A DNA stretch of 13,845 bases from BTUB01 sp964392765 (GTDB lineage: Bacteria > Babelota > Babeliae > Babelales > Vermiphilaceae): assembly GCA_964392765.1 (NCBI GenBank), contig CAYMRF010000038.1, forward strand, positions 1 to 13,845, read 5' to 3'. Position numbers and translations under genes: made by a program. Shown here one piece after another: positions 1-7,656 of the stretch; the first letter of the stretch is position 1, and every line of letters begins with the position of its first letter. Under the pieces are notes generated by a model. The model worked only from the letters and a program-made list of their open reading frames with translations. It did not search any database and was not told the DNA's origin.

Positions 1-1
1 T

Positions 2-805
2 CCTCGAGAAGATATGCCATGCCTTGCGGATGGAACGCCAGTTGATATCGTACTCAACCCACTAGGTGTACCATCACGTATGAACGTTGGTCAGATTCTT
101 GAGACGGCGCTCGGACTTGCTGGAAAAGAATTCGGGAATCAACTTGAGCAATTAATGCAAACGCAAGGTGCGCAAGAAGTTAAAAAATTCTTGAAGCATA
201 CCTATGGCTCTGAGTTAGTTGACTCATATGAAAAAGAATATGGTAAAGATGGTCTCATGGACCTTGCAACCAAAACAGCTAAAACCGGTGTTCAATATCG
301 CACGCCAGTATTTGATGGCGCGCAATATGATGCTGATGTGAAACCATTGCTTGAAGAATTAAATCTTCCGCCAGTTGGGGCATTCCAATTGCGTGATGGG
401 CGCACGGGCGAATTCTTTGATCAACCAGTAACGGTTGGCGTAATCTATATGATGAAACTGAACCACATGGTTGACGATAAAGTTCACGCACGTTCTGTTG
501 GGCCTTACTCATTAGTAACTCAACAACCATTAGGCGGTAAAGCGCAACTAGGTGGTCAGCGTTTGGGTGAGATGGAAGTATGGGCACTGGAAGCATATGG
601 TGCGGCATATACTCTTCAAGAAATGTTAACCTATAAATCGGATGACGTTTCAGGAAGACATAAAGTGTATGAAGCAATTGTTCGTGGTGAAGATGTTCCT
701 GAGCCTGGGGTACCAGAATCATTCAACGTCCTTATTAAAGAACTCCAAAGTTTAGGTCTACAGGTAGATTTGTTTAAGAGCGGCAAGGAGAAAGCAAGTG
801 AATAA
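2..805 (+). CDS. rpoB: RNA polymerase beta subunit, C-terminal part (5' end outside window)
   Basis: This is the C-terminal part of the beta subunit of DNA-dependent RNA polymerase. The frame is open from base 2, and the residues before the first internal Met read PRED, then MPCLADGTPVDIVLNP. This matches the conserved RpoB stretch near the active centre, so the Met at base 14 is internal and not a start. Further conserved blocks are GVPSRMNVGQ, QPLGGKAQLGGQRLGEMEVW (the beta segment that closes on the clamp and beta-prime), LTYKSDDVSGR and the C-terminal PESFNVLIKELQSLGL. After this comes a short charged tail, KSGKEKASE, ending at TAA (803-805). The gene overlaps the rpoC start by 8 bases, so the two subunits are probably translationally coupled, as is common for rpoBC. 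Identification is secure and no disruption is visible. Confidence 0.98.
   Translation, partial: PREDMPCLADGTPVDIVLNPLGVPSRMNVGQILETALGLAGKEFGNQLEQLMQTQGAQEVKKFLKHTYGSELVDSYEKEYGKDGLMDLATKTAKTGVQYRTPVFDGAQYDADVKPLLEELNLPPVGAFQLRDGRTGEFFDQPVTVGVIYMMKLNHMVDDKVHARSVGPYSLVTQQPLGGKAQLGGQRLGEMEVWALEAYGAAYTLQEMLTYKSDDVSGRHKVYEAIVRGEDVPEPGVPESFNVLIKELQSLGLQVDLFKSGKEKASE
785..790 (+). promoter_or_regulatory. Ribosome binding site that fixes the GTG start of rpoC
   Basis: AAGGAG lies 7 bases upstream of a GTG at 798-800, still inside rpoB. This makes the GTG the likely start. Translation from it gives MNNRILDRFREYVNLTQF, which resembles known RpoC N-termini in length and content. Confidence 0.75.
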
Positions 806-3800
806 TCGAATTTTAGATCGCTTTAGAGAATATGTTAACCTTACGCAGTTTAATGCACTCAAAATTGGGCTTGCTTCTGCGGAAAAGATACGCTCTCTTT
901 CGTATGGTGAAGTGAAAAAGATAGAAACTATTAACTATCGAACCCTTAAGCCAGAACGCGATGGATTATTTTGCGCACGAATTTTTGGTCCTCAAAAAGA
1001 CTGGGAATGTAACTGCGGTAAATATAAGCGTATGAAACACCGTGGGGTAACCTGCGAAAAATGTGGTGTTGAAGTTATTCAATCTCGTGTGCGCCGTGAA
1101 CGTATGGGGCACATTGAGCTTGTTTCTCCCGTATGCCACATTTGGTATCTCAAAGGAATTCCAAGTTATCTTGGCCTTCTTCTTGATCTGCCGGTTAAGG
1201 ATTTAGAACGAGTAATTTACTTTGATGCCTATATTGTGGTGCATCAAGGCCGTTCTCCCTATCCACGTAAAACAATTTTGAATAATACTGAATACGAAAA
1301 CTATATCGATACGCATCCGGATGATTTAGAATTTGCAGCAGGATCTGGCGCAGAAGCCATTCGCGACATTTTGAGCATGATCGATTTAAAACTGGAAATT
1401 GCAAACTTAGAAGAAGAGTATAAACATACTACTTCAGTAGCAATTCGCCATAAAATCATGCGTCGCATTAAAGTCTTCTCAGGTTTATTGCATGGTAACA
1501 TGCGCCCTGAGTGGATGGTTCTGGGAATCTTGCCCGTGTTACCACCGGATTTACGTCCGTTGGTACCATTGGAAGGGGGCCGTTTTGCCAGCTCAGACCT
1601 TAATGAATTGTATCGCCGCGTATTAAACAGAAATATTCGTTTGCAGCGTTTGCTGGAAATTGAAGCGCCTTCGGTAATTATCAAAAACGAAAAGCGTATG
1701 CTTCAAGAATCCGTAGATGCGTTGATTGATAACGGTCGTCGTGGCCAACCAGTTCGTGGTTCAAATCGTCGTGCTCTCAAATCATTGAGCGAAATGCTTC
1801 GTGGTAAACAAGGCCGATTCCGTCAGAACTTGCTTGGTCGTCGTGTAGACTACTCAGGCCGTTCTGTGATCGTAGTTGATCCAGAATTAAAGATGGATCG
1901 CTGTGGATTGCCAAAGGTTATGGCGCTTGAATTATTCAAGCCGTATATCTTTGCCGGTTTAATTGAGCGTGAAATTGCGCCAAACCTTCGTGTTGCAAAG
2001 CGCATGGTTGAAGAACTTTCGCCGGAAGTATGGGATGTTCTTGAAGAAGTGGTAAAAAATAGACCAGTATTGCTCAACCGTGCACCAACATTGCACCGTT
2101 TGGGTATTCAAGCCTTCTATCCAATCCTGGTTGATGGTAAAGCTATCAAGATTCACCCGCTTGTCTGTTCTGCATTTAACGCAGACTTCGACGGTGACCA
2201 GATGGCAGTTCACCTTCCGCTCAGCAAACGAGCACAAGAAGAATCTAAGACGTTGATTTTATCTACCAACAATATTCTCTCTCCTTCAAATGGTCGTCCG
2301 GTTACGGTTCCTTCGCAAGACATGGTTCTTGGATTGCACTATATGACCAAAATTCGATCAGGCGCTAAGGGTGAAGGGATTATATTCTCTAATATCGCTG
2401 AAGTAATTACGGCGTTCCAAACCAATGAAGTTTCTCTTCATGCGAAAGTGGGCGTTCGTTTACATCAGAATAAAGAGGTAGTTCAAACCACCGTTGGTCG
2501 CGTTATCTTGTACGAGGCTTTGCCACAAGAGACCGACTTTGCATTGATTAATAAAATTATGAAAAAGAGTGATCTCACCCGCTTAGTAGAAAGAATCTAC
2601 TATCGCTTTGGAAGCAAAGCTGCGGTTGAAGCACTCGATAAAATTAAGAAACTCGGTTTCTATTATTCTACCGTCGGTGGACTATCTTGCTCTCTTAACG
2701 ATTTAATTGTTCCTGAAAGAAAATATGAGATCGTTAAAAAAGCAGATAAAGAAGTACAACGCATAGAAGACTTGTATATGGATGGTGTGATTACTAATGG
2801 TGAGCGTTACAATAAAGTGCTCAGCATTTGGGAACATGCTACGGCTGAAGTTGCTTCTGAGATGACCAAGACTCTTGAGCGTCAAGACAACGAAGCGTTT
2901 GTGAACGGTGAACATGAATTCAGACCGTTTAATCCAATATTCATGATGCTTGAATCAGGAGCGCGTGGTTCTAAAGACCAAATTAAGCAGCTCACTGGTA
3001 TGCGTGGATTGATGGCTCGTCCAAGCGGTGAAATTATGGAAACACCAGTTAAAAGTAACTTTAAAGACGGCTTAAGCGTGTTTGAGTACTTCATTTCTAC
3101 CCACGGTGCGCGTAAGGGTCAGGCAGATACGGCGTTGAAAACCGCAAACTCTGGTTACCTCACCCGTCGTTTAGTTGATGTTGCACAAGATGTGATTATC
3201 AGCATGGATGATTGCCAAACCTTGGGATACATTGAGATTGAAGACTTAAAAGAGTCTGGTGATGTTATTTCGCCATTGGCAAATCGTGTAATTGGCCGTG
3301 TAGTGGCAGCAGATGTTAAAGATCCTATTACCGGCGTATTGATTTTCAATCAAGGCCAATTAATCGGAAGAGAAGACATTGCGCGCCTTGCAGATTCTGC
3401 AGTTTCTAAATTACTGGTACGTTCAGTGCTCACCTGCCAAGCAAAACGCGGTGTGTGTGCTCAATGTTACGGATTTGACTTGTCTAAAGGTGCCTTGGTT
3501 GATGTTGGAACTACCGTTGGGGTAATTGCAGCTCAATCGATTGGTGAACCGGGAACACAGCTTACCATGAGAACCTTCCACATCGGGGGTACCGCGAGTG
3601 GTATGGCTGAACAGCCGTTCTATGTTGCAAAACATGAAGGTGCTATTGACCTTCGTGGTGTGCGTACCGTGACCAATCGTCATGGCCAAATGATTGTGAT
3701 GTCGCGTAAAGCGCGCCTTTCAATCGTTTCTCCTGATGGTCGCGAATTACAGCATCATGATCTGGAATACGGTGCAACTATTTTGGTACAAGATAAGCAA

Positions 3801-4937
3801 ATCGTGAAATCGGGTGTTAAATTAGTTGAATGGGATCCAAATAGTAAAGTATTGGTCACTGAAAAGAGTGGTAAAGTTAAGTTTATTGACTTGATTGAGA
3901 ACTCTACCATTCAAGAACGCTTTGATGAGAAAACTAATAAATCAAGCTATGTACTCTTAGAGCATAAGAGCGAAAAATATCAGCCTTCTCTTGCTATCGA
4001 AGATGAAAATGGTAACGAAGAAGCATTATACTTCTTGCCAGCAGGCGCTTACCTTGGTGTGAGCGAAAATCAAAAGGTAGAAGTCGGTGACGTCTTGGTT
4101 AAAATCCCTCGTGAAGCTTCACGTATTAAGGATATTACCGGGGGCTTGCCACGAATTGCTGAATTATTTGAAGCTCGTATGCCAAAAGATCCTGCAATTA
4201 TTGCTGATATTGATGGTGAAGTGGTATTTGGTGGATTGCATCGGGGATTGAGAAAGATCACCGTTGTTAACGGAGCGCAATCTATTGATTACTTCATTCC
4301 TCGCGGTAAACAGGTAAACGTATTGAATGGTGAACGCGTAAGCGCCGGAGATCCGATTACTTCAGGATCACCAGTGTTGCATGATATCTTGCGTATCATG
4401 GGGCCTGATATGGTTCAGCGCTACTTAGTAGACCAAATTCAGCAAATTTACCGCTTACAGGGTATTGATATTAACGATCGCCATATTGAATTGATTTCAC
4501 GCCAAATGTTGCGTAAAGTTCGTGTGGTAGATGCCGGTGATACTGATTTCTTGATTGGTGATCGCGTTGACCGTGTTCACTTCAAGATGGTCAACTCATT
4601 GGTTAAAGCAGAAGGTAAACGCGTTGCAACGGCTAAGCCAATCTTGATGGGTATTACCCAGGCATCCCTTGGCACCGAAAGCTTTATCTCTGCAGCATCG
4701 TTCCAAGAGACTACCCGTATCTTGTCGGAAGCGGCAATTTCAAGCGCTGTAGACAATTTATATGGTTTGAAGGAAAACGTTATTGTTGGTAAATTAATAC
4801 CAGCAGGTACTGGAATCGCATCATTCAGAGATCATTATTTGGGTGATGATGTTTCTGAGCTCGAACGCCAAGCTCAACAAGAAGAGCTGCGTGAGCGCGA
4901 AGAAATGAGAGCTTCCAGAGAAACAGAAGGCGCGTAG
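798..4937 (+). CDS. rpoC: RNA polymerase beta-prime subunit
   Basis: This is the full-length beta-prime subunit (1379 aa; E. coli has about 1407), the catalytic clamp subunit of RNA polymerase. The N-terminal zinc-binding domain has four cysteines (C71, C73, C86, C89) in the spacing CxC...CxxC. The active-site loop NADFDGDQM is at residues 461-469, and its three Asp (463, 465, 467) bind the catalytic Mg. The bridge helix/trigger-loop region contains GTQLTMRTFHIGGTAS. The second zinc site is formed by a Cys in MDDCQTLG together with the trio in LTCQAKRGVCAQC. The C-terminus is a charged helical tail rich in Glu and Arg. The start is GTG, overlapping rpoB by 8 bases. The oddity is the 3' end: the last codons (Glu-Gly-Ala-stop) run into the adjacent tRNA gene, and the TAG stop consists of tRNA bases 8-10. 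Confidence 0.98.
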   Translation: MNNRILDRFREYVNLTQFNALKIGLASAEKIRSLSYGEVKKIETINYRTLKPERDGLFCARIFGPQKDWECNCGKYKRMKHRGVTCEKCGVEVIQSRVRRERMGHIELVSPVCHIWYLKGIPSYLGLLLDLPVKDLERVIYFDAYIVVHQGRSPYPRKTILNNTEYENYIDTHPDDLEFAAGSGAEAIRDILSMIDLKLEIANLEEEYKHTTSVAIRHKIMRRIKVFSGLLHGNMRPEWMVLGILPVLPPDLRPLVPLEGGRFASSDLNELYRRVLNRNIRLQRLLEIEAPSVIIKNEKRMLQESVDALIDNGRRGQPVRGSNRRALKSLSEMLRGKQGRFRQNLLGRRVDYSGRSVIVVDPELKMDRCGLPKVMALELFKPYIFAGLIEREIAPNLRVAKRMVEELSPEVWDVLEEVVKNRPVLLNRAPTLHRLGIQAFYPILVDGKAIKIHPLVCSAFNADFDGDQMAVHLPLSKRAQEESKTLILSTNNILSPSNGRPVTVPSQDMVLGLHYMTKIRSGAKGEGIIFSNIAEVITAFQTNEVSLHAKVGVRLHQNKEVVQTTVGRVILYEALPQETDFALINKIMKKSDLTRLVERIYYRFGSKAAVEALDKIKKLGFYYSTVGGLSCSLNDLIVPERKYEIVKKADKEVQRIEDLYMDGVITNGERYNKVLSIWEHATAEVASEMTKTLERQDNEAFVNGEHEFRPFNPIFMMLESGARGSKDQIKQLTGMRGLMARPSGEIMETPVKSNFKDGLSVFEYFISTHGARKGQADTALKTANSGYLTRRLVDVAQDVIISMDDCQTLGYIEIEDLKESGDVISPLANRVIGRVVAADVKDPITGVLIFNQGQLIGREDIARLADSAVSKLLVRSVLTCQAKRGVCAQCYGFDLSKGALVDVGTTVGVIAAQSIGEPGTQLTMRTFHIGGTASGMAEQPFYVAKHEGAIDLRGVRTVTNRHGQMIVMSRKARLSIVSPDGRELQHHDLEYGATILVQDKQIVKSGVKLVEWDPNSKVLVTEKSGKVKFIDLIENSTIQERFDEKTNKSSYVLLEHKSEKYQPSLAIEDENGNEEALYFLPAGAYLGVSENQKVEVGDVLVKIPREASRIKDITGGLPRIAELFEARMPKDPAIIADIDGEVVFGGLHRGLRKITVVNGAQSIDYFIPRGKQVNVLNGERVSAGDPITSGSPVLHDILRIMGPDMVQRYLVDQIQQIYRLQGIDINDRHIELISRQMLRKVRVVDAGDTDFLIGDRVDRVHFKMVNSLVKAEGKRVATAKPILMGITQASLGTESFISAASFQETTRILSEAAISSAVDNLYGLKENVIVGKLIPAGTGIASFRDHYLGDDVSELERQAQQEELREREEMRASRETEGA

Positions 4938-5002
4938 CTCAGTGGTAGAGCATTGCTTTGACGTAGCAAGGGTCAGCGGTTCAATCCCGCTCGCGCCTAC
5001 CA
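4928..5002 (+). tRNA. tRNA-Val (anticodon GAC), CCA encoded, overlapping the rpoC 3' end
   Basis: The sequence folds into a complete 75-base cloverleaf. Acceptor stem AGGCGCG (4928-4934) pairs with CGCGCCT (4992-4998). The D arm is GCTC/GAGC (4937-4940/4948-4951) with loop AGTGGTA. Anticodon stem TTGCT/AGCAA (4953-4957/4965-4969) encloses loop TTGACGT, giving anticodon GAC at 4960-4962. The variable loop is GGGTC. T arm AGCGG/CCGCT (4975-4979/4987-4991) has loop TTCAATC. Discriminator A and an encoded CCA follow (4999-5002). Every stem is fully paired. GAC reads the valine codons GUC and GUU. The first ten bases are also the last codons of rpoC. No separate promoter is evident, so the tRNA is probably excised from the rpoBC transcript by RNase P and 3' nucleases. 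Confidence 0.95.
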
Positions 5003-5145
5003 GTCTCCGCCCTAAAGAGCTACGTCTGGCTGCGCCGCTTAATAAGGTAGAAAAAATGCCTTTATAAGCACCGTGCGGGGACTGCCCGCCATAGCTTGCC
5101 GAGCCGGAAGGCCCGGATAAGCGACGGCTGGGCTAAGGGCCAGGA
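5003..5145 (+). repeat. GC-rich intergenic islet with several short hairpins
   Basis: No gene is visible here. The stretch is markedly richer in G and C than the AT-rich surroundings. It contains small inverted pairs: GCGGG/CCCGC at 5075-5079/5085-5089 with a 5-base loop, and GGCCC/GGGCC at 5110-5114/5137-5141. GAGCTAC at 5017-5023 and GCGCC at 5032-5036 are complementary to the 5' half of the neighbouring tRNA. It looks like a decayed dispersed palindromic repeat or a structured 3' trailer of the rpoBC-tRNA transcript. No T-run follows the hairpins, so it is not a standard intrinsic terminator. Confidence 0.5.
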
Positions 5146-5153
5146 TAATAAAG

Positions 5154-5182
5154 TTAGCTATATCTCAAGGGTATGCTAAAAT
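5154..5182 (+). promoter_or_regulatory. Possible promoter of rpsO-pnp
   Basis: TAAAAT (5177-5182) matches five of six bases of the sigma70 -10 consensus. TTAGCT (5154-5159), 17 bases upstream, is a weak -35. It would start transcription about 30 bases before the rpsO start, after the GC-rich islet ends. This is a guess by eye. Confidence 0.35.
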
Positions 5183-5217
5183 AAGATTAGAATTTAAATG
5201 ATAAAACAAGGTGTATT

Positions 5218-5487
5218 ATGTCAGTAGACAAAAACAACAAAGCAAAAGTAATCAAAGCTTTTGCAATCAATGATCAAGATACCGGATCAGCTCAAGTTCA
5301 AGTTGCTCTTTTAACTGAAAAAATTAAAGAAGTTGCTGGGCACTTAGAAAAAAATCCAAAAGATGTCTCTTCAAAAAGAGGTTTACTGCAAGCAGTTGCC
5401 AATAGAAAGAGCTTCTTAGAATACTTAAAAAAACATAATGCTTCCCAGTACAAAGAGATTGTAAATCGTCTGGGCTTGCGAAAATAA
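5218..5487 (+). CDS. rpsO: 30S ribosomal protein S15
   Basis: S15 is a primary 16S rRNA-binding protein of the 30S platform that nucleates S6/S18 assembly and touches the 50S subunit. The 89-aa product has the normal family length. It shows the family signature in order: DTGSAQVQVALLTEKI, then a GHLEKNPKD segment where most homologues have a His-rich HxxHxKD, then SSKRGLLQAVANRKSFLEYLKK, and the C-terminal LGLRK. The start at 5218 is supported by AAGG at 5208-5211. It is followed after 12 bases by pnp, the widely conserved rpsO-pnp arrangement. In E. coli S15 represses its own translation, but no equivalent leader structure can be claimed here. Confidence 0.97.
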   Translation: MSVDKNNKAKVIKAFAINDQDTGSAQVQVALLTEKIKEVAGHLEKNPKDVSSKRGLLQAVANRKSFLEYLKKHNASQYKEIVNRLGLRK

Positions 5488-5499
5488 GAGGTTACCATA

Positions 5500-7581
5500 A
5501 TGGTAAAAAAATTTAGTTTGCCGGAATTTGGTTATGAAGTAGAAATTGGTAAGTTTGCACGCCAAGCCGATGGGGCTGCGTGGCTTACCCAAGGCGGAAC
5601 AGTAGTTTTAGCAACAGCTGTTTCTGCTCCATCAAAGGATTTTCCTGGCTTTTTACCATTAACGGTAGATTATCGCGAACAATTTTCAGCGGTCGGTAAA
5701 ATTCCAGGCGGATATTTTAAGCGTGAAGGTAAATCAACTGATAGAGAAGTTCTCACCGGTAGATTTATTGATCGTGCGATTCGTCCTTTATTTCCGACTC
5801 AATATTTTAATCAATTACAAATTATTTCAACCGCATATTCTGTTAATAAAGAACATGCGCCCAATGTTTTAAGTATGATCGCAACTTCAATTGCGCTTAC
5901 TGTTTCTAAAGTCCCTTTCATGGGGCCAATTGGCGCTGTTGAAATGGTTCGTTTAGAGGGCAAATGGATCGCAAATCCATTGTTCTCTGAATCACTCAAA
6001 TCAGATGCTCGCTTAGTAGTTGCCGGTACCGAGGAAGGTATTTGCATGGTAGAAGGCTCAGCAGCAGAAATCTCTGAATCAGAATTTGTTGATGTCCTTT
6101 TTGTTGCGCATGATAAAATTAAGCGCATTGTTGAATGGCAAAAAGAGATTCAAAAAGAAGTTGGCGTTGCAAAAGAAGAGATCAACGATCCGTATAACTG
6201 GAAAGAATGGGAAACTCGCGTTGATTCTTTCATGACGGCTGATTTAGTGAAGAGTGTTAACATTCCTGATAAAGTTCTGCGCAATGAGCAACTGGATAAA
6301 ATCAGAGATGCATTCACTGAGCTTTATAAAGAACAGATTAATGATTCTGCAGAAACCAAAAAAGTAATTGATTACATCCTTGATCAAACGCTACAACTTA
6401 AATTTACTGAATTAATTTTCTCACTTGGTAAACGTATTGATGATCGTGCCTATGATCAAGTCCGCCCTATTTCTGTTGAAGTAGGACTCTTGCCTTTCAC
6501 GCACGGCTCAGCACTCTTTACTCGTGGTAGAACTCAAGCACTTGTTACTGCAACATTAGGCGGTGGTGACGATGAGCAAAAGATCGAAAGCATCATGGAA
6601 CATGAAGCTGAAGGTACTTTTATGCTTCATTACAATTTCCCTCCATTCTCAGTGGGTGAAGTTCGTCCACAACGTGGGCCTGGTCGCCGTGAAGTAGGGC
6701 ATGGTCATTTGGCTGCTGCTGCTATTCGTCGAGTTTTGCCTGATAATAAAGATTTTCCTTATACTATCCGTGTGGTGGCCGATATGCTTGAATCTGATGG
6801 TTCAACATCTATGGCAACCGTATGTGGTTCTACTATGGCTTTAATGCAAGCGGGCGTTCCTATTAAGAGAATGGTCAGCGGCGTTGCAATGGGACTCTTA
6901 AAGAGCACTTCTGGTAAGTTTACGGTATTAACCGATATTTCTGGATTTGAAGACGCATTTGGATTAATGGACTTCAAAGTATGTGGTACTGATAATGGTA
7001 TCACGGCGATCCAAATGGATATTAAGTATAAAGGTGGATTATCACGCGATATCTTTGAGGCCGCGCTTGCGCAAGCTAAAAAGGGTCGTATGCATATCTT
7101 GGGCGAAATGCGTAAATGCATGACTGCTCCAAATACTGAATTATCGGCGTTAGTTCCTAAGTTGATCACGGTAAAAGTACCTCAAGATAAGATTGGTGCA
7201 ATTATTGGTACCGGCGGTAAAGTTATTAAAGAAATTATCGCTAAAACTAAGACCAGCATCGATATTGATGAAACTGGCTTAGTGAAAATCTTTGGCGGTC
7301 CTGATGCGGATCTTCCAATGGCAATCAATTGGGTGAAGACTCTTGGTGGTCAAATTGACGCAGGTACCATTTATCATGGCAAAATTAAGCGTCTGGCTGA
7401 TTTTGGATTGTTTGTTGAACTTGTTCCGGGTCTTGATGGTTTGGTACACGTTTCAAATATTCCTCGTGATAAGCAACGCACTTTCTTACGTGACTATAAA
7501 GTTGATGATATGGCCACGGTTGAAGTGCTTGAATATGATGAATCAACGGGCCGTGTTCGCCTTCGTTTAATTGAGAAATAA
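5500..7581 (+). CDS. pnp: Polyribonucleotide nucleotidyltransferase (PNPase)
   Basis: PNPase is a trimeric 3'-to-5' phosphorolytic exoribonuclease that degrades mRNA and can also add tails. Its 693 aa fit the family (about 700). The first RNase PH-like domain carries FKREGKSTDREVLTGRFIDR and IRPLFP. A helical linker leads to the second RNase PH domain, with FTRGRTQALVTATLGG and the catalytic block FEDAFGLMDFKVCGT. There D485 and D491 correspond to the metal-binding E. coli D486 and D492. The usual GDMDFK reads GLMDFK, a substitution at a non-catalytic position. A KH domain follows with the GxxG loop IIGTGGK at 568-574, then an S1 domain from about residue 624 (HGKIKRLADFGLFVEL). AAGAGG at 5486-5491, overlapping the rpsO stop, serves as ribosome binding site. 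A strong terminator lies just downstream. Confidence 0.97.
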   Translation: MVKKFSLPEFGYEVEIGKFARQADGAAWLTQGGTVVLATAVSAPSKDFPGFLPLTVDYREQFSAVGKIPGGYFKREGKSTDREVLTGRFIDRAIRPLFPTQYFNQLQIISTAYSVNKEHAPNVLSMIATSIALTVSKVPFMGPIGAVEMVRLEGKWIANPLFSESLKSDARLVVAGTEEGICMVEGSAAEISESEFVDVLFVAHDKIKRIVEWQKEIQKEVGVAKEEINDPYNWKEWETRVDSFMTADLVKSVNIPDKVLRNEQLDKIRDAFTELYKEQINDSAETKKVIDYILDQTLQLKFTELIFSLGKRIDDRAYDQVRPISVEVGLLPFTHGSALFTRGRTQALVTATLGGGDDEQKIESIMEHEAEGTFMLHYNFPPFSVGEVRPQRGPGRREVGHGHLAAAAIRRVLPDNKDFPYTIRVVADMLESDGSTSMATVCGSTMALMQAGVPIKRMVSGVAMGLLKSTSGKFTVLTDISGFEDAFGLMDFKVCGTDNGITAIQMDIKYKGGLSRDIFEAALAQAKKGRMHILGEMRKCMTAPNTELSALVPKLITVKVPQDKIGAIIGTGGKVIKEIIAKTKTSIDIDETGLVKIFGGPDADLPMAINWVKTLGGQIDAGTIYHGKIKRLADFGLFVELVPGLDGLVHVSNIPRDKQRTFLRDYKVDDMATVEVLEYDESTGRVRLRLIEK

Positions 7582-7596
7582 AGCATTATTATATAA

Positions 7597-7638
7597 GCCG
7601 CTTGAATTCATTAACCCTGAATTCGAGCGGCTTTTTTT
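7597..7638 (+). terminator. Intrinsic terminator of rpsO-pnp
   Basis: A 14-bp stem (7597-7610 with 7618-7631), perfect apart from one G-T wobble, encloses a 7-base loop and is followed directly by seven T (7632-7638). It lies 15 bases after the pnp stop and 18 bases before rph, so it should end or strongly reduce transcription into rph. Confidence 0.93.
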
Positions 7639-7656
7639 GTATAATCGGAAGATATT

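Noticed and set aside
279..4261. Many - strand open frames opposite rpoB and rpoC
   Set aside because: They lie wholly inside highly conserved polymerase coding sequence, have no ribosome sites and give no recognisable proteins.
5075..5089. Hairpin considered as a terminator for the rpoBC-tRNA transcript
   Set aside because: The stem is only 5 bp and no T-run follows on the + strand.
5003..5217. A second tRNA gene or tRNA fragment after tRNA-Val
   Set aside because: The complement to the tRNA 5' half is short and interrupted, and no T arm or anticodon arm is present.
7640..7645. Perfect TATAAT upstream of rph, considered as its promoter
   Set aside because: It has no convincing -35, and a start there would leave only about five untranslated bases, excluding the GGAAG ribosome site. 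I mention it in a finding but do not annotate it.
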